Notes: generated by a model from the letters alone, not told the origin. Positions 1 to 10,885 are shown, counted from the stretch's first letter. The stretch: 20,204 nt of DNA from Isohypsibius dastychi (GCA_034696485.1 JAQIWT010000445.1:1-20204); one strand, 5' to 3'. Translations and numbers: made by a program.

Positions 1-234
1 ATTCAATGGCTGAATAAAACGCTGCAGTTGTCCCACAGAACAACAGTAAAACTCGTTCTCTTGTGAGCAGTTCCAACCAAAACCATCTTATGGTCCTTCC
101 AATACAGTGTTTTGCAACATTCTATCGCAGATGTTTTTTCTCATATATCAAAGAAAATGGCAAGATGAAAAGCAAAAACGCATTAGTAAGACGACATGTA
201 AAAACACCAAAAAATATTGACGTCGAACATTACA

Positions 235-802
235 TTATTTCTCACGATTATGCACAATAACGGCAAGTGTGTTGTCTGTGTCAGTACTACCGGCTTCAAG
301 TGCTGCTGTTGATTCCGCTTTGATGAGTTCTTGACGGTCATCAACTGAACGCTTTTTCTTTTGGCTGTAGTAAGCACGGAGAGCTCCAATAGCAAGAGCG
401 ACCATGAAGCCAACGCTCCAAGCAGCATAGCGAACTGCCATCTTCAGATTTTTCTTTTCACTGCTTGCCTGCATCTGCGATAACGTAACTACCAAGTCGC
501 CTGAATGTGTTTCGGAAGAAGAGTTATCTTACCTCTTTCTTGTCCTCAGCAGTCGGGGACGCTCTAGAAAAAGCCACGGCATCCTCCTCTTGAGCTGCTA
601 GCAGACTCTGATCCCGTTCGAAAATATAGGATTTTGGGTTTAATGTTGGTTGCTCCCAAGGTACAGACGTTTTCGCTGCAGACCGTCGAAGTAGAACTTG
701 AAATTCCCTGAAAAACGAACTCAAGTTGTTGTCTTTCTCGGTTATGAAACTCAACTTTGATTTATTCGGTGGCCAAATTACACAGAATTGACTTCTATCT
801 TT
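235..802 (-). CDS. Small single-pass membrane protein, two exons seen, 5' end unresolved
   Basis: Two open segments join cleanly on the minus strand. The upstream exon is open from about 802 down to 533 and ends at a strong donor (GAG|GTAAGA); the second exon runs from 474, after an acceptor ending CGCAG, to the stop at 235-237. Both ends are phase 0 and the intron is 58 bp. The second exon encodes 79 residues with one hydrophobic helix (about residues 18-35, including VGFMVALAIGAL), flanked by lysines and followed by a charged, probably helical tail. The upstream exon has no ATG in frame, so translation either starts in an unfound exon or at the ATG directly after the acceptor (472-474). The second exon alone has the size and layout of ATP synthase subunit e, with an RY...G...GALR pattern, but the glycine spacing is longer than in that family, so I do not assign it. 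Confidence 0.45.
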
Positions 803-2698
803 TCAGTCAACCCTTTTGATCTTCTGTCTTGTTCGAGTTTATTTTGACTGAAGAATAGTAGTAGAACTCCGGGGTGGGGGTAATTTACCTCTCTGGAAGC
901 TTTGTGTCCCCTTCTTCTACCACATTGCCCCCCCCCCCCTCCCCCAAATGCCGCTTCGCTTAACAAACCAAAACAAAATCCGGAATTTCCGCTTCGCTAA
1001 CAGAAACGGAGCGGTATATGCCAATTTTTAAAATTTTCAGTTTAATCCACTACTGAAGAATGCTCGATTGGAATGAGTTTGATGAAAACTTACGTTGATT
1101 TTGTCAAACAAAACAAGCAACAACTTTTCTTCTGTAGTGTCAGCTGGGAAGGCATTTCTCTCTCACCTTTTCATTGTTGGTGATACGAAGTTGCAAGATC
1201 GTCGCAGATACGACAACAATCGAAACCTAATCCGAATCCAAAATTTTGACAACAAGTATCATCACAAATGGGCATCGGATGAGTAAGTGCAACAACCGAG
1301 AATAATACCAATCCCGCGGAAAACACAACTAAACTGGTCATTCTGTGAAAAAAGGATACTGTTTGGGAAATGGAAAAACGCTTTGAAGAAATGCAGCGAT
1401 GATCAGATTAGCCAGAACTTGCGTAGGATCGTTAGATAAAGATCGAAATGTTTACTTTTTTCAGAGGCGTACCAAGGCCTAAAAAAAGAAAGGGAAGTAA
1501 GTAATTGTGTACCAAAGTGATGAAAGAAACCTTGAGAGATGACCTTTTGATAACAAAATGAAGATGAAATTAGTGAAAATTTAGCTCCATCGCTGCACCG
1601 TTGTTTGAAAAGATAGGCCATCTCGTCCTAAGGAGTACTATTTGTACGTCTCCGCCAAAAAGAACAGTACCGGTAAGAGTAAGAGCAACAGTTTGGTAGG
1701 CCCGTCAAAGTCGCGCTATATGTGGTAAGGCCGCCGTCCTGCGCCCATTTGTCATCAGATCCATTTGGCAAGTATGTCTTTGAAGTATTTAGTCGAGATA
1801 GTTTCAGACATATTCAGCAAAACGTAGCTGATGCAATAGTTAACGAACAGTACTTTTCCAAGAGTAGGAGATCTGCCTGACCCACCACAGCTTGTTACAA
1901 GCTCTTGTGCATGGACTTCTGTTTCACTCGAAAGCTGCTTATCTATGCTTGTATCACCCCTGAACGCGGTTGTCGCTGGTTCCGTGAGCATAGTTAAAAA
2001 CGGCAATCCTGGCATAAAATCTTTGAATTCACTAATTCCCGTTCATGCCGTTTATCCCAGTGTAAACTCTCGTTTAGGCAACCCGCTCGTTTCAGTCTCG
2101 TCAATCAGAACCTTCCTGGTTCTGAATCCTACTGAATACTCTCTCTTTGCTGGGAAGCTTTCCAATCAAAAGAATCTACCATTATAGGAGCGAAAGATTG
2201 AACAAAGGGATCAGAAACGATACGATGCATTCAACTGCGTATCAACGTACCGATTCGAAAATAACAACAGACTGCCGGACACGTCACTGGTGGCGGGGTT
2301 TCGGGTAATAGAAGTCTGATTGGTCAGAAGTCACCGTGCAGGGTCAACTCCAACGCCAGACTCGGTAGCACCGAGTGAAAACATACTTTACAAGTAAAAT
2401 TTTTATTTGCTCGTTTAGACGTTACTAACGTTTTTTTACGCTTGTGAGCTAGTGATGTGTTTGTAAGGTCGTCAGTCAGCAGTTCGTGAGGGTTCTACCG
2501 GCACGTTGGCAATTTGTGAATTTAGCGGGAGTTGATCATCGGATTTTACCACTCCTGGAGTTCAATTAGTGGAACTGAGTTTGAAACAATAACAAAGAAG
2601 GCTCAAGTTCATTACAACCGAAACAATGGGTTTTTTCCGGTACGAATAAGAAATCACATTATAAATTTTGCTCAGTTTGAGATAACATCTAATGCCAT
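803..2698. other. No supported gene; simple repeats
   Basis: No reading frame here has convincing protein character. A run of 12 C followed by T and five C lies at 928-945, giving a G-rich tract on the minus strand. Two near copies of CCGCTTCGCTAACA lie within 951-1001. A perfect hairpin with 7-bp arms (ACTCGGT / ACCGAGT, loop AGC) lies at 2360-2376. A minus-strand open stretch of about 90 codons ending at 1755 has no motif I recognise and was left out. Confidence 0.6.
2360..2376. repeat. Perfect 7-bp hairpin
   Basis: ACTCGGT and ACCGAGT are separated by a three-base loop. It is isolated, with no U-run after it and no gene end next to it, so no terminator role is claimed. Confidence 0.5.
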
Positions 2699-3406
2699 TT
2701 AGGTATCAGAGATCAACGCGAGCGCAGTTAAATTGTCACCATCTATTTCTAAGACAGACCAGATTGAGCCAACACCATCAGGCACCTGAAAATGTCCGAC
2801 CGCTCGCCGCCCACGCAATACCTCAACTCGAGCACCAGACTTGGCCAGGAACGTTGAACCAGGTGTACACTTGTTTTTCACATCCTCAACCGTCAATCGA
2901 TAAATTCCATCAAGTACTTTATGAACTGTCAAAGCCTCCACCGAGTCTCCCACTTCCATCGTAACATAAGGCAATGATTCCGCGCGTTGGCTGTCGCCCA
3001 GGCACCTGTATTGGCGAATGGTGAATGGGCAACGGTTCTCATCAGGAACACGAAGAACACAGTACAAATCAGAATCACCATAAAGCCCATAAGTCAAAAC
3101 AATCCTGATCTTCCAGGGGTCAACATACGGTGTCAAAGCACATGGTCGGACTTGGGAAATGTAACTTTCGTACACTGTCACTTCAATAATCTCCTCGATA
3201 AAGCCGGTCTTCGAGAACCGCACGACATATATTCCGGATTGCAAACTGAGGCTCCAGTGGCCATCCAGCACTGTTTCCGTGGACTCGTGCACTGTGGTGG
3301 ATCTCTTGCCTGCACTGACTGTCACACAATCCTCACCTTTCCTAGTTTGGCTGTTGATGACGAACCCGTACATCAGACCCTTCGGCAAAATAGTTTTTGA
3401 GTTCAT
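2699..3406 (-). CDS. Carboxypeptidase-regulatory-like plus YfaP/DUF2135-like protein, single exon
   Basis: An uninterrupted 235-codon frame runs from ATG (3406) to TAA. Residues 12-75 read as a small beta-sandwich of the carboxypeptidase-regulatory-like type: a GFV start, a GHWSLSL strand, then GIYVVRFSKTGF. Residues about 98-235 resemble the YfaP/DUF2135 fold. This family typically has a strand followed by WG..P.DLDLHV; here it is IRIVLTYG followed by DSDLYCVLRVP. A GIYRLTV strand lies near 167-173, and the end pattern of a VEV strand, a VP turn and W-x-V-x-x-I-D is at 193-222. The family has no known enzymatic function and usually occurs in secreted or surface proteins. No signal peptide is visible, so the protein may be cytosolic or an upstream exon may be missing. 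The nearest gene, CHID1-like, begins its 3' end 668 bp away and looks unrelated. Confidence 0.7.
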   Translation of the reverse strand: MNSKTILPKGLMYGFVINSQTRKGEDCVTVSAGKRSTTVHESTETVLDGHWSLSLQSGIYVVRFSKTGFIEEIIEVTVYESYISQVRPCALTPYVDPWKIRIVLTYGLYGDSDLYCVLRVPDENRCPFTIRQYRCLGDSQRAESLPYVTMEVGDSVEALTVHKVLDGIYRLTVEDVKNKCTPGSTFLAKSGARVEVLRGRRAVGHFQVPDGVGSIWSVLEIDGDNLTALALISDT

Positions 3407-4073
3407 GCTGCAGTAGTCGAAGCTTTATAACAATTAGGATTTTATCCGCTCACTACGTTGATGTTTGAATTCTGAGCACGACTATGGAGTTTACAGATAC
3501 AAAATGAAGAAGTTTATCTCTCTATCCAACAAAGTGATAAGAGCTGAACATTAGCCAGCAGCTGATTAGGATAAACGGTTATATGTTTGAATTTGCATAT
3601 TGAAATGAAGCGTCAGTCACCGATTTCACGGTCCCGATGGAATATTTTAGCCCACTCACGTTGTGAATGCCGGCCCTTCCTCTACGTTCTCTACTGAATG
3701 GCACAATTTGGCGTTGGAATTTTCTTTAGTCACCTCTTGTCTTGATATCATTTGGATTTCGAAAAAGACGAGCCAGCGAGCGCCGAATTTTCATTACACG
3801 CGTAAAACAACCTTTTCTTACCTTAAGTTCGTAAAACGTTGTAATGCGTCTAATACCACGATTACGAGAAGTATCTGCTCGTAAGCACAACTCTACGTGG
3901 ATCTGTCTCTACGAAGCCGTCTCAAGATCGATATTAAACATATGATAAAATACAGTTAAAACGAAAAGGGTGTTCCAAAGTTGTCGTCGTAGCTATTCAA
4001 ATACCGAGCAGCGCGTCAATCAGCCAAGTCAAACTTAGGAAGGAAACATGGAAGACCGGAATGTCATATCGTT
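3407..4073. other. Intergenic, nothing supported
   Basis: This stretch separates the start of the YfaP-like gene from the stop of the CHID1-like gene. It presumably holds the promoter of the former and the 3' UTR of the latter. No canonical AATAAA on the minus strand and no repeat stands out. Confidence 0.5.
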
Positions 4074-6358
4074 TCACAACAATTCAAAGAAATACTCTTG
4101 CCCTTGCCCAAGATCCCAAATCGCTACGCCGCTGTTGAGCTCATTTGCCAATCTGATGCGTTCATCTAGTGATTTCAGCGTTGGATAGTGAACAGTATGC
4201 TCCGTCTCATTCGTTCTGAAAGTTCAAAAAAGCACATGAAAATCCCATGTACCAGGGAATTCTCCGTACTTGTATGTGATCGAATGTTCCCGAGCCACTT
4301 CATTCCATGCTAGTTTCGGGCGATGCTTGCGCAGCAGATCCAGATAACTGGAAGTACAAAAATCGGGAACCATCAAGCTCTTAATTTTCATACCCTTTGT
4401 TGATGATAGCCGGTGCTCCTTTGGAAGGGGTGAAGTCTCGTCCGTAGTGGTTCAGCTGGAGGATAAGATGACCGTTTAAGTTGAGGAAACCAACGCCATT
4501 TAATGTCAGGATCTCGCGGATCCATTCAATGGGAGCGATCGGGCCGCCACTGTAAGAAGAGACTGTAAACCGAGAATATTCGTTCTTGAGTTCAAATCAA
4601 ACTTAGTAAGAGCCAGAGGATGATCTTTGGCGACGATGATGAAATGCGTTACGGCTTCGGAAAGATCTGGTAGTTGGTTGACTTTGAATTCTTCGATTGA
4701 GCTACACATATTACATCAGGAACGCAGTGAACTCGACATCGGTTTTTTTAAACGATACCTCCAGCCATTGACTGGTCTAAAAACCACAGTGGTTTCGAAG
4801 CCAGACTTGCCCAGCCTATTGGCCAAGGTTTTGATAGTTTTCAGCCAGTTTCTAAATGCAACAGGCGAGTTGACCAAGGTATGTACAATGTATATCGTAT
4901 CTCGGAAACTCACTTACTTGAGATCTAATCCAGTCATATTGTGATGAAAACTGGCCAGCACAATGCCATCAAAATCATATTTCTAGCAAAGTGGATTTTG
5001 AGCGCTTGAATCTGTAGGGAAAAACATGGACCGAGTATTGCATACCTGAAGTGCTTGCACAATCGTAGTGCCAGCCGCTTCGGAGTCATTCCAGCGAGTG
5101 ATGAGGTTATGCAGTTGATCAAGTGTCAACAAGCCAAAGCTAAGGTCAACAAGTGGAACTGCAAATAAGAGAAGAAATGCGGAATGTGGCGGGGCAGAAT
5201 TGGTTGAATAGCCAGGCTTAGCCAGTGGTTTAGGACGGGGGGGGGGTCCGTCCGAGCCCAATATAGAATTTTTCAGGTGCCACAAGCCCGGCCCCAAAAG
5301 AGAATTTTTTTGGCCCCACATGGTCGGCCTCATATAGAAAATCAATTTGTGGCCGCATATAACGAAATTTCTTTGCAGAAACCGCTAAAATTACTCAAAA
5401 AATACTTTTTTCAGAACCGGTCAAATTTTGCCCCATGGACCCTGAAAAACGTAAACGCTGGCCCCATGCGGCCGGATGATTTTTGATTTTTGGCCCAACA
5501 TAAGCGAAGATATGAGGCACCATAAAAGAAGTTTTTGCCGCTGGCCCCATATGTGTAGTTTTAAACGTTGCCACAGCCCTGGACTTACCAATCTTGATTT
5601 CGTCGTTTGCAGCACGCACCCTCTTCACCCAACCTAGAAATAAGTTTCAATATGAGCTGTTTATTTTGATTAAGCATGAAAGTATCGAATCACCCTCGGG
5701 AATCTCGGCACCGTCAGTTGCAACGTATTTTCCCTCTTGGAAAGTCAGGTTTAGCCCGACTGGTGCGAAATGGGTGAATTTGGCTGCGTGCTTGACTGCA
5801 CGCTCATATCCGTCCGCGTTCCACTGAAGCAGTAGAATTATGTTAACGACTAGTAGGGAGTGAGAGTGTTGAGTGCCAGTTCAAGGCGTGAAACTTACTG
5901 GGGTGATAAAGCCAAAAACTGGCTTGTTCAATCAAGATGGAGCTGTGACATCTCCGAATGAGCGGTTGAAGTTGCTGAGAATATCGTCTGCATTGACATC
6001 AGTGGAGACCAATCTTGCAAGATCACTGGGTAATGTCTTGGGTTCTAAAACTGTCTTCATTAGGCCAGAGTTTCGGAATTTAGCGCGTAATCAACAACGT
6101 CTGAAGACTGTGGGACAACAATTCTCATTTCTTAGAGTTTGTAAGAATCACTTCCTTTTGCATGAACTAACTTTATTTAATCTGTCAAAAGTAAGAGTTT
6201 GATCCAGAAAGTTTGGCTGCAAAGATTCACATGCCAGTAGACTCACCCGAGGAACTCACACCTACATTCTTCGAGGGTGCAGGAATATCTGGCGCTCCTT
6301 GCGATAACGAGAGAACAGCAAATGCAGTAAGACATGCACTTAGAAAGTATGCTGCCAT
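4074..6358 (-). CDS. CHID1-like (SI-CLP) GH18-family protein, 11 exons, one in-frame TGA
   Basis: Eleven exons join with matching phases: 6358-6247, 6044-5899, 5823-5694, 5633-5589, 5158-5046, 4982-4918, 4851-4759, 4701-4603, 4549-4394, 4347-4270, 4215-4074, giving 307 codons including the stop. Exon 1 encodes a signal peptide (MAAYFLSACLTAFAVLSLSQG). Later exons follow vertebrate CHID1 closely: GFITPWNADGYE, IPEGWVKRV, KYDFDGI (residues 97-103), LNHYGRDFTPSKGAP, LLRKHRPKLAW, VHYPTLKSL and the ending VAIWDLGQGQEYFFELL. CHID1 proteins are secreted or lysosomal chitinase-like lectins. The GH18 DGxDxDxE motif is mostly lost (D101-G-I-V-L-A-S-F), so it is very probably not a chitinase. Codon 75 (5932-5934) is TGA where the family simply continues, so the copy is either a nonsense allele or pseudogene, or holds a sequence error. 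Seven of the ten introns are 46-76 bp (53, 54, 57, 63 and 66 among them); the others are about 110, 200 and 430 bp. Confidence 0.88.
5159..5588 (-). repeat. Large CHID1-like intron with degenerate GGCCCCATAT repeats
   Basis: This 430-bp intron is about seven times longer than most of its neighbours. It carries degenerate copies of GGCCCCATAT on the plus strand at about 5312, 5326, 5351, 5429, 5460, 5492 and 5543, usually next to T- or A-rich stretches, plus a run of ten G at 5237-5246. It looks like an expanded or inserted repeat array. Host splice signals (CAG|TTCC and G|GTAAGT) remain intact at both ends. Confidence 0.6.
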
Positions 6359-8634
6359 GTTGATGTTTTACAAATTCAATATTATCTCCAACGAGATTGC
6401 GTCTGTGCTGTTTTGACATTCGTGAAACCTGTGTATTCTTCCTAATGTTAAAACTTGCCCCAAGATATTTTTGCTTAGTGTGTCACACCGGATTTCCAAA
6501 ACTCTTCCCCCAAGGGTGATAAAGAAACAGTCTCAAAAACCAGTTGTGCGGATCGCTTAACCTGGTTGAGTAGCGAACGCGATAGAAGTGCCTTTGCATT
6601 AAACATTAACTTATTCGCTAGGTACCTGTAAGTACCACAATGTGGCAAGCCCGTAGAGATGTAGCCAACCTGATTTTGTGTTTATCATAATAAAGATTAT
6701 CTTGTGTGAACCAATTCAAATCAGATTCAGTTCGGCATGTACAGTACAATCAAATCGTTTCGCGCAGAGAGAGGAAAAGTTAAAATAAAGGCTAACTGGT
6801 AGTGCTCTAACATTAGATTTGAGTCAGAGTTTGAACTCGAACCAATGTAAAATGGTTATGCAACCTTACACCAATGCGAATTTTTGAACTTCAGAATGCA
6901 AGCATTTTGAAGAGACTTCTTCCTCAAGAAAAAATCTAAATACACGCGTTTAACCGCTCATCTGGTCGAGCGCCGTGCTTGGAGATGATGATCTCTGCCG
7001 ATCCATTCATGCGCCCGAATGTAGCTGACCCCATGAACAAGATTGGAATTAAGTTTCAGTTCCGAAAAAATCGCCAACTGTAGGAAAGCTGAAAACCTCC
7101 ACACCTCAACTTTCGCTTCCCCTCCTCGAATTACCGAGCTCAGATTCAGACTCAGTCTTCATATTAAGAGGTACACTCAGATTTAGACTTAGAGTTCATA
7201 CCTCAGATTCAGTTCACGGACGGAGTTCACTGTTTAAGCTCTGGTGAAATCAATGTATCAGATCAATGTATCAAAATCAATGTACGTGTATCAGGACTCC
7301 TGATTCAGGAGTGGATGAAAATGTGATAAGTTCAAAGTAATGAGAGGACAAGTGTACAGTGAAGGTAATCATCTCAACGGTGCAACGGTCCCATACCAAT
7401 CTCCAAGACGCGCGGTGGCGGTGGCACAGCATCGGCCAGGTGGTTGGTCTTTCGGATAGTTTGGATAGGCAGTTATGGAGACTTGCAGTTACAGTGTACT
7501 ATACTTGGTTCTCGCAGCAGCTCTCAGTAGTAGATACCCACTTCAAGGGCCATATTAGACACAAGCATCAAAATCCAAAATCTACGTACGCTCAAACGTC
7601 AAGTACGGTAGTTAGCAGAGTGCAGGTGACCGTCCTCGTTGACGATCCGATGACCTGACAGTATCCCAATGCAAGCTAAACAATTCACAGAATGTTTCTC
7701 AGGACCAAATCCTTGGTCTTTCTGAGAAGGATGACGATCTCGCCACGATAATCCCGATTGAGAAGAACAAATACAAACTGCAAAAAGAACTCTTTTAATC
7801 CATTTCAGGTGGAACTGTTTTTCTGGTTTCACATTATGGTTCCTTTTTCGTAATTGTAAACAGCTAGAAACGGATCGCCTCGACTGAACTTGGTTCATGC
7901 CAAAAGCGTGAAAACACTCGTCTGCTGAAAAGTGAATTTCTGAAAACTAGGTCAGAGTACTGTACTCTCAAACACAAACGGCATCAAAAGTTGGCTCCGC
8001 TAGTCAGAGATACAGTACAGCCTGTAAGATGACATGGGTACGAAACTCTGTCCTCATCTGTGTTCTCATTGCTTGATGATGCGATGCTTGCAAGTATACC
8101 GTAGATCTAGGAGTATGAGTCATATATCATACACTGCGCCTCATTTTTCAACACGTTTGTCAGTTATTCGGGGAGCATGACCGAGGAAGCAGTTATTCTT
8201 GGAAAATGTTACGGGTTCTTGCTTCGTCTTCCGTCGTCTCACCGACTGTAAAAACTGAATCTATTTATGAATTTATACCTTACAATACATCAGAAAATCT
8301 TGTGCATAAGCTACTCTCCAAGAACTTTCCCAGTCGCAACTAATCCTTTGAGGATTCGGTTGCACATATCGAGACAGCCTTGCTTTTCAAACATCGGAAC
8401 AGGTGACCCTGTCGAGACTGAGACAGGCGGTGATCTGTTGATATTGAGGCATTCAGAAGCGATGCTTCAAGAGTTTTAAAAGCCCCAGGTCTAGTTGGGA
8501 AGAATCCACTGAAAAGTCAACTAGAACATACCACAGCGGATCCGAGTGGTACGATCTGACTAGAAAGATGTTGCGAATATAATAAGAAAGTACGGAAATA
8601 ATTTCCAAAAGAAAGCTTTGCTTTATCTACTCAC
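6359..8634. other. Intergenic, simple repeats only
   Basis: No gene is supported. Direct repeats of CTCAGATT (7139, 7176, 7202) and of ATCAATGTATCA (7249, 7262, with a longer third copy at 7276) lie upstream of a palindrome at 7296-7312. Overlapping open frames on both strands near 7.36-7.90 kb have no domain character. The part just below 8635 must contain any final exon of the receptor gene. Confidence 0.5.
7139..7312. repeat. Short direct repeats and a 17-bp palindrome
   Basis: Three CTCAGATT copies are spaced 37 and 26 bp apart. Two exact ATCAATGTATCA copies are spaced 13 bp apart, with a third interrupted copy. They are followed by ACTCCTGA-T-TCAGGAGT, a perfect 8-bp-arm palindrome at 7296-7312. 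Confidence 0.6.
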
Positions 8635-9501
8635 TGGTGAACCCGCAAATGACACTCTCAGCAGGAGAGACGAAGTCTGCCGAGTTGTGAAACTAATTCC
8701 CGTCATATTCTTTGTGACTTCATGCGGTATGTGGCACACAGTATTCCAAACAAAGCTTGCCACCAGCATGAGAGTAATATTGACGCGGTGACGTGCTCGG
8801 TGTTCTAATATGGAAGGAGCTGGTCCGACTCTTTGTACCGCTGTCATGTGACAAACTCTCAAACACGTCATGAAGTAAAGCGATCCCGTCAGCGCACATG
8901 GAACGTACCATCCTATAGCTGCGATCGCGGAAAATATATTTGAATCAGTTGTGATTAATCTGCATGAGTATGACGGTGGAAGAACATCGTAGTACGCGCC
9001 GACGCGGAAAACAAATGGCAGCGCTGTGCAGCAACCAATTAAAGTCGCAAAACATCCCATCATACAGTTGAACCTGGTGCTCTTCCATTTTGTCTGACTA
9101 AACGAACGAAATGTGGCCGAGAATCGACAAGTTGCGAGAACCAGCACAGTCCAGTTCATAACAAATATTACAGCCGTGAAAGTGTAGTTCAGAGAAACAC
9201 AGAACGTCCTTGTTTGAAACCTGCCGTTCAAGAATTGGTTTGATGAAATAAATATGTTGATGGGAATATGGACTCCACAGATCACAAAATCGGCGAGTGA
9301 CAAATAAGCGACCAAGATGCCACAGCCTGTTCGGAGGCGCTTTTTGCAGGTAATGACAGAAAAGAGGATAAAACTTAGTAGCGCGCTGCTCATACAGATT
9401 ACTAAGCTTAAAATATTAAATACTAGTAGCTCATCGTGGTGTCCAAATGACCCGCTGGTGAAATTTGCGGGGTTGGCGAAAGAAGTGTTATGAAAAGCCA
9501 T
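8635..9501 (-). CDS. Rhodopsin-like (class A) G-protein-coupled receptor, main exon, probably truncated in TM7
   Basis: A 289-codon exon runs from ATG (9501) to a donor (CCA|GTGAGT) at 8634. It encodes two N-terminal glycosylation sites (NTS, NFT) and six clear membrane segments at residues 25-50, 60-85, 98-124, 144-166, 190-216 and 240-262. Class A landmarks: SLAD in TM2 (D71), the TM3 cysteine C101 paired with ECL2 C180, P201 in TM5 and a proline in TM6 (P259). The DRY motif is CRF (125-127) and the CWxP motif is altered (VWNTVCHIP). TM7 begins at about 277. The best acceptor downstream (TTTTCAG, near 8510) adds only W-I-L-P-N before TAG, inside TM7 and without an NPxxY. The gene may be a pseudogene, or its last exon was not found. 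Ligand unknown; it fits an orphan invertebrate receptor. Confidence 0.85.
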
Positions 9502-10025
9502 CTTATCCCACGTTTGATCTCATTGAACAAAGAACAAAAATATGAGAGGCAGTTTTATTCGAAAATTCAACTGCGTACTGCGTCTCGTTAATTTGGTTCA
9601 AAGCATTCTTCAGGAAGTGCGTCTACAGTTATATCGTCTCTAATCACTGCTGTAAACCTACCTGAGTGTTTGGCTCCTTTTTACCACCAAAGCACATTGA
9701 ATAGCAATGTGACCAAAGCATCCATTTTCTGGGAGCCGTGTTAACCGGGAAGAAGATCGAGCTGGTACACAAGTTAATATTCGTACGTTATGATTCCATC
9801 GTAATTACTGGCATTTCAGGCATTACTGTACTGTAGTCTTTTGTGGGTAATCGGAGCTTAATAGCAGGCGATCATTCTATGGATCTGTAGCACGCAGGAC
9901 GTTATATGTCATTTTGGGGCGGACTTTCTGGATATCAATCGGGCAGCAGCGCCATGTCTCTCATTTTAATGCAGAATCTGAACGAATATTCGTTCAGAAG
10001 GCTGCGTTTCTACAGGCGCTCTTAT

Positions 10026-10885
10026 TCAGCCCTCGAAATAGCAGGTCCTTCAAAAGCCCTTCGAATGCGAGGCCCTTAATTTCCAGGGATATTTGTTGCC
10101 AGTTTCCGTTGCTGATATTTACTATTTTGTTACTCGATTCTTTAAGTAAATTTAATTTTAATTTAATGGCAGATTACGAATGACGATCGAATTACACTTT
10201 GATTTGTCTTTGTTTTTTTGTATCTTTAGAGATTCGTCGGCTCCGGTCGTATTCGATCATTTGCTCGAGCAGCGTTCTCTGCAGCTTACATGACCATGAA
10301 CCATGAACGTGACTTGAAACAAAACCATCTTCGAACTGTCGCACCAATCCGCAAAATATGGACATCGATATGAACTGTTCCATCCAGCAAAAACGCACAT
10401 AAAAAATATACGAGCAAATTGCCGAATGCAACAGAAAATCCATCTTTGTCGACTTGATCCAGCTAGAATAATATCGAGTATAGAATCCCACAAAATACTT
10501 GAAGATTTTTGACCCATGATCGTGCTTTTCCGACTAAACTGAATTTAATGAGGGAAGAAGAGAAGAAGAATACTTAGGAGAGTGACCAAATGGGAAAGAG
10601 CTGGAATGAAGACCGTGTGCAATAATAACTAGGTTCTGTGGTGCCTTCAAAGCCCTCTCGAATCTGAAGGCTTCAAAAATGAGCGGTTGTGTGAAGCCTA
10701 TATGTTCCCTTCGAAATCAAGGGCAGCGAAAAGAAAGGCAAATGGAGATGCCTTCAAGCCGGCCTCAGATTCGCAGGCACTACAATATCCCCTCCGTTTC
10801 GAAGCCACTCGAAAATGAACCCCATTTGAAGGCATGAAAGGGTGTTTGTAGCCTTTAAAAATGCATCGAGCCTTTATTTCGTCAA
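10026..10885. repeat. Degenerate GCCTTCAAAGCC / TCGAATCTGAAGGC repeat family
   Basis: Short motifs with GCCTTCAA, GCCC(T)TCGAAT and TGAAGGC recur in both orientations at about 10028-10075, 10639-10675, 10695-10725, 10750-10780, 10795-10835 and 10850-10875. One is a local palindrome (CCCTTCGAA...AAGGG, near 10707). The pattern suggests remnants of an inverted-repeat mobile element or a decayed minisatellite. Confidence 0.5.

Noticed and set aside
235-474. ATP synthase subunit e
   Set aside because: Size and layout fit, but the glycine spacing in the helix does not, and an upstream exon appears to be coding.
2987-3400. A 137-codon plus-strand open frame
   Set aside because: It is the antisense shadow of the YfaP-like gene.
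4983-5345. A 120-codon minus-strand open frame
   Set aside because: Only its middle (5158-5046) is CHID1-like exon 5; the rest reads through intron repeats.
5932-5934. Selenocysteine codon
   Set aside because: The family has no cysteine at this position and no SECIS was recognised by eye.
7359-7898. Overlapping 99-codon frames on both strands
   Set aside because: Neither has a recognisable motif or good start and splice context.
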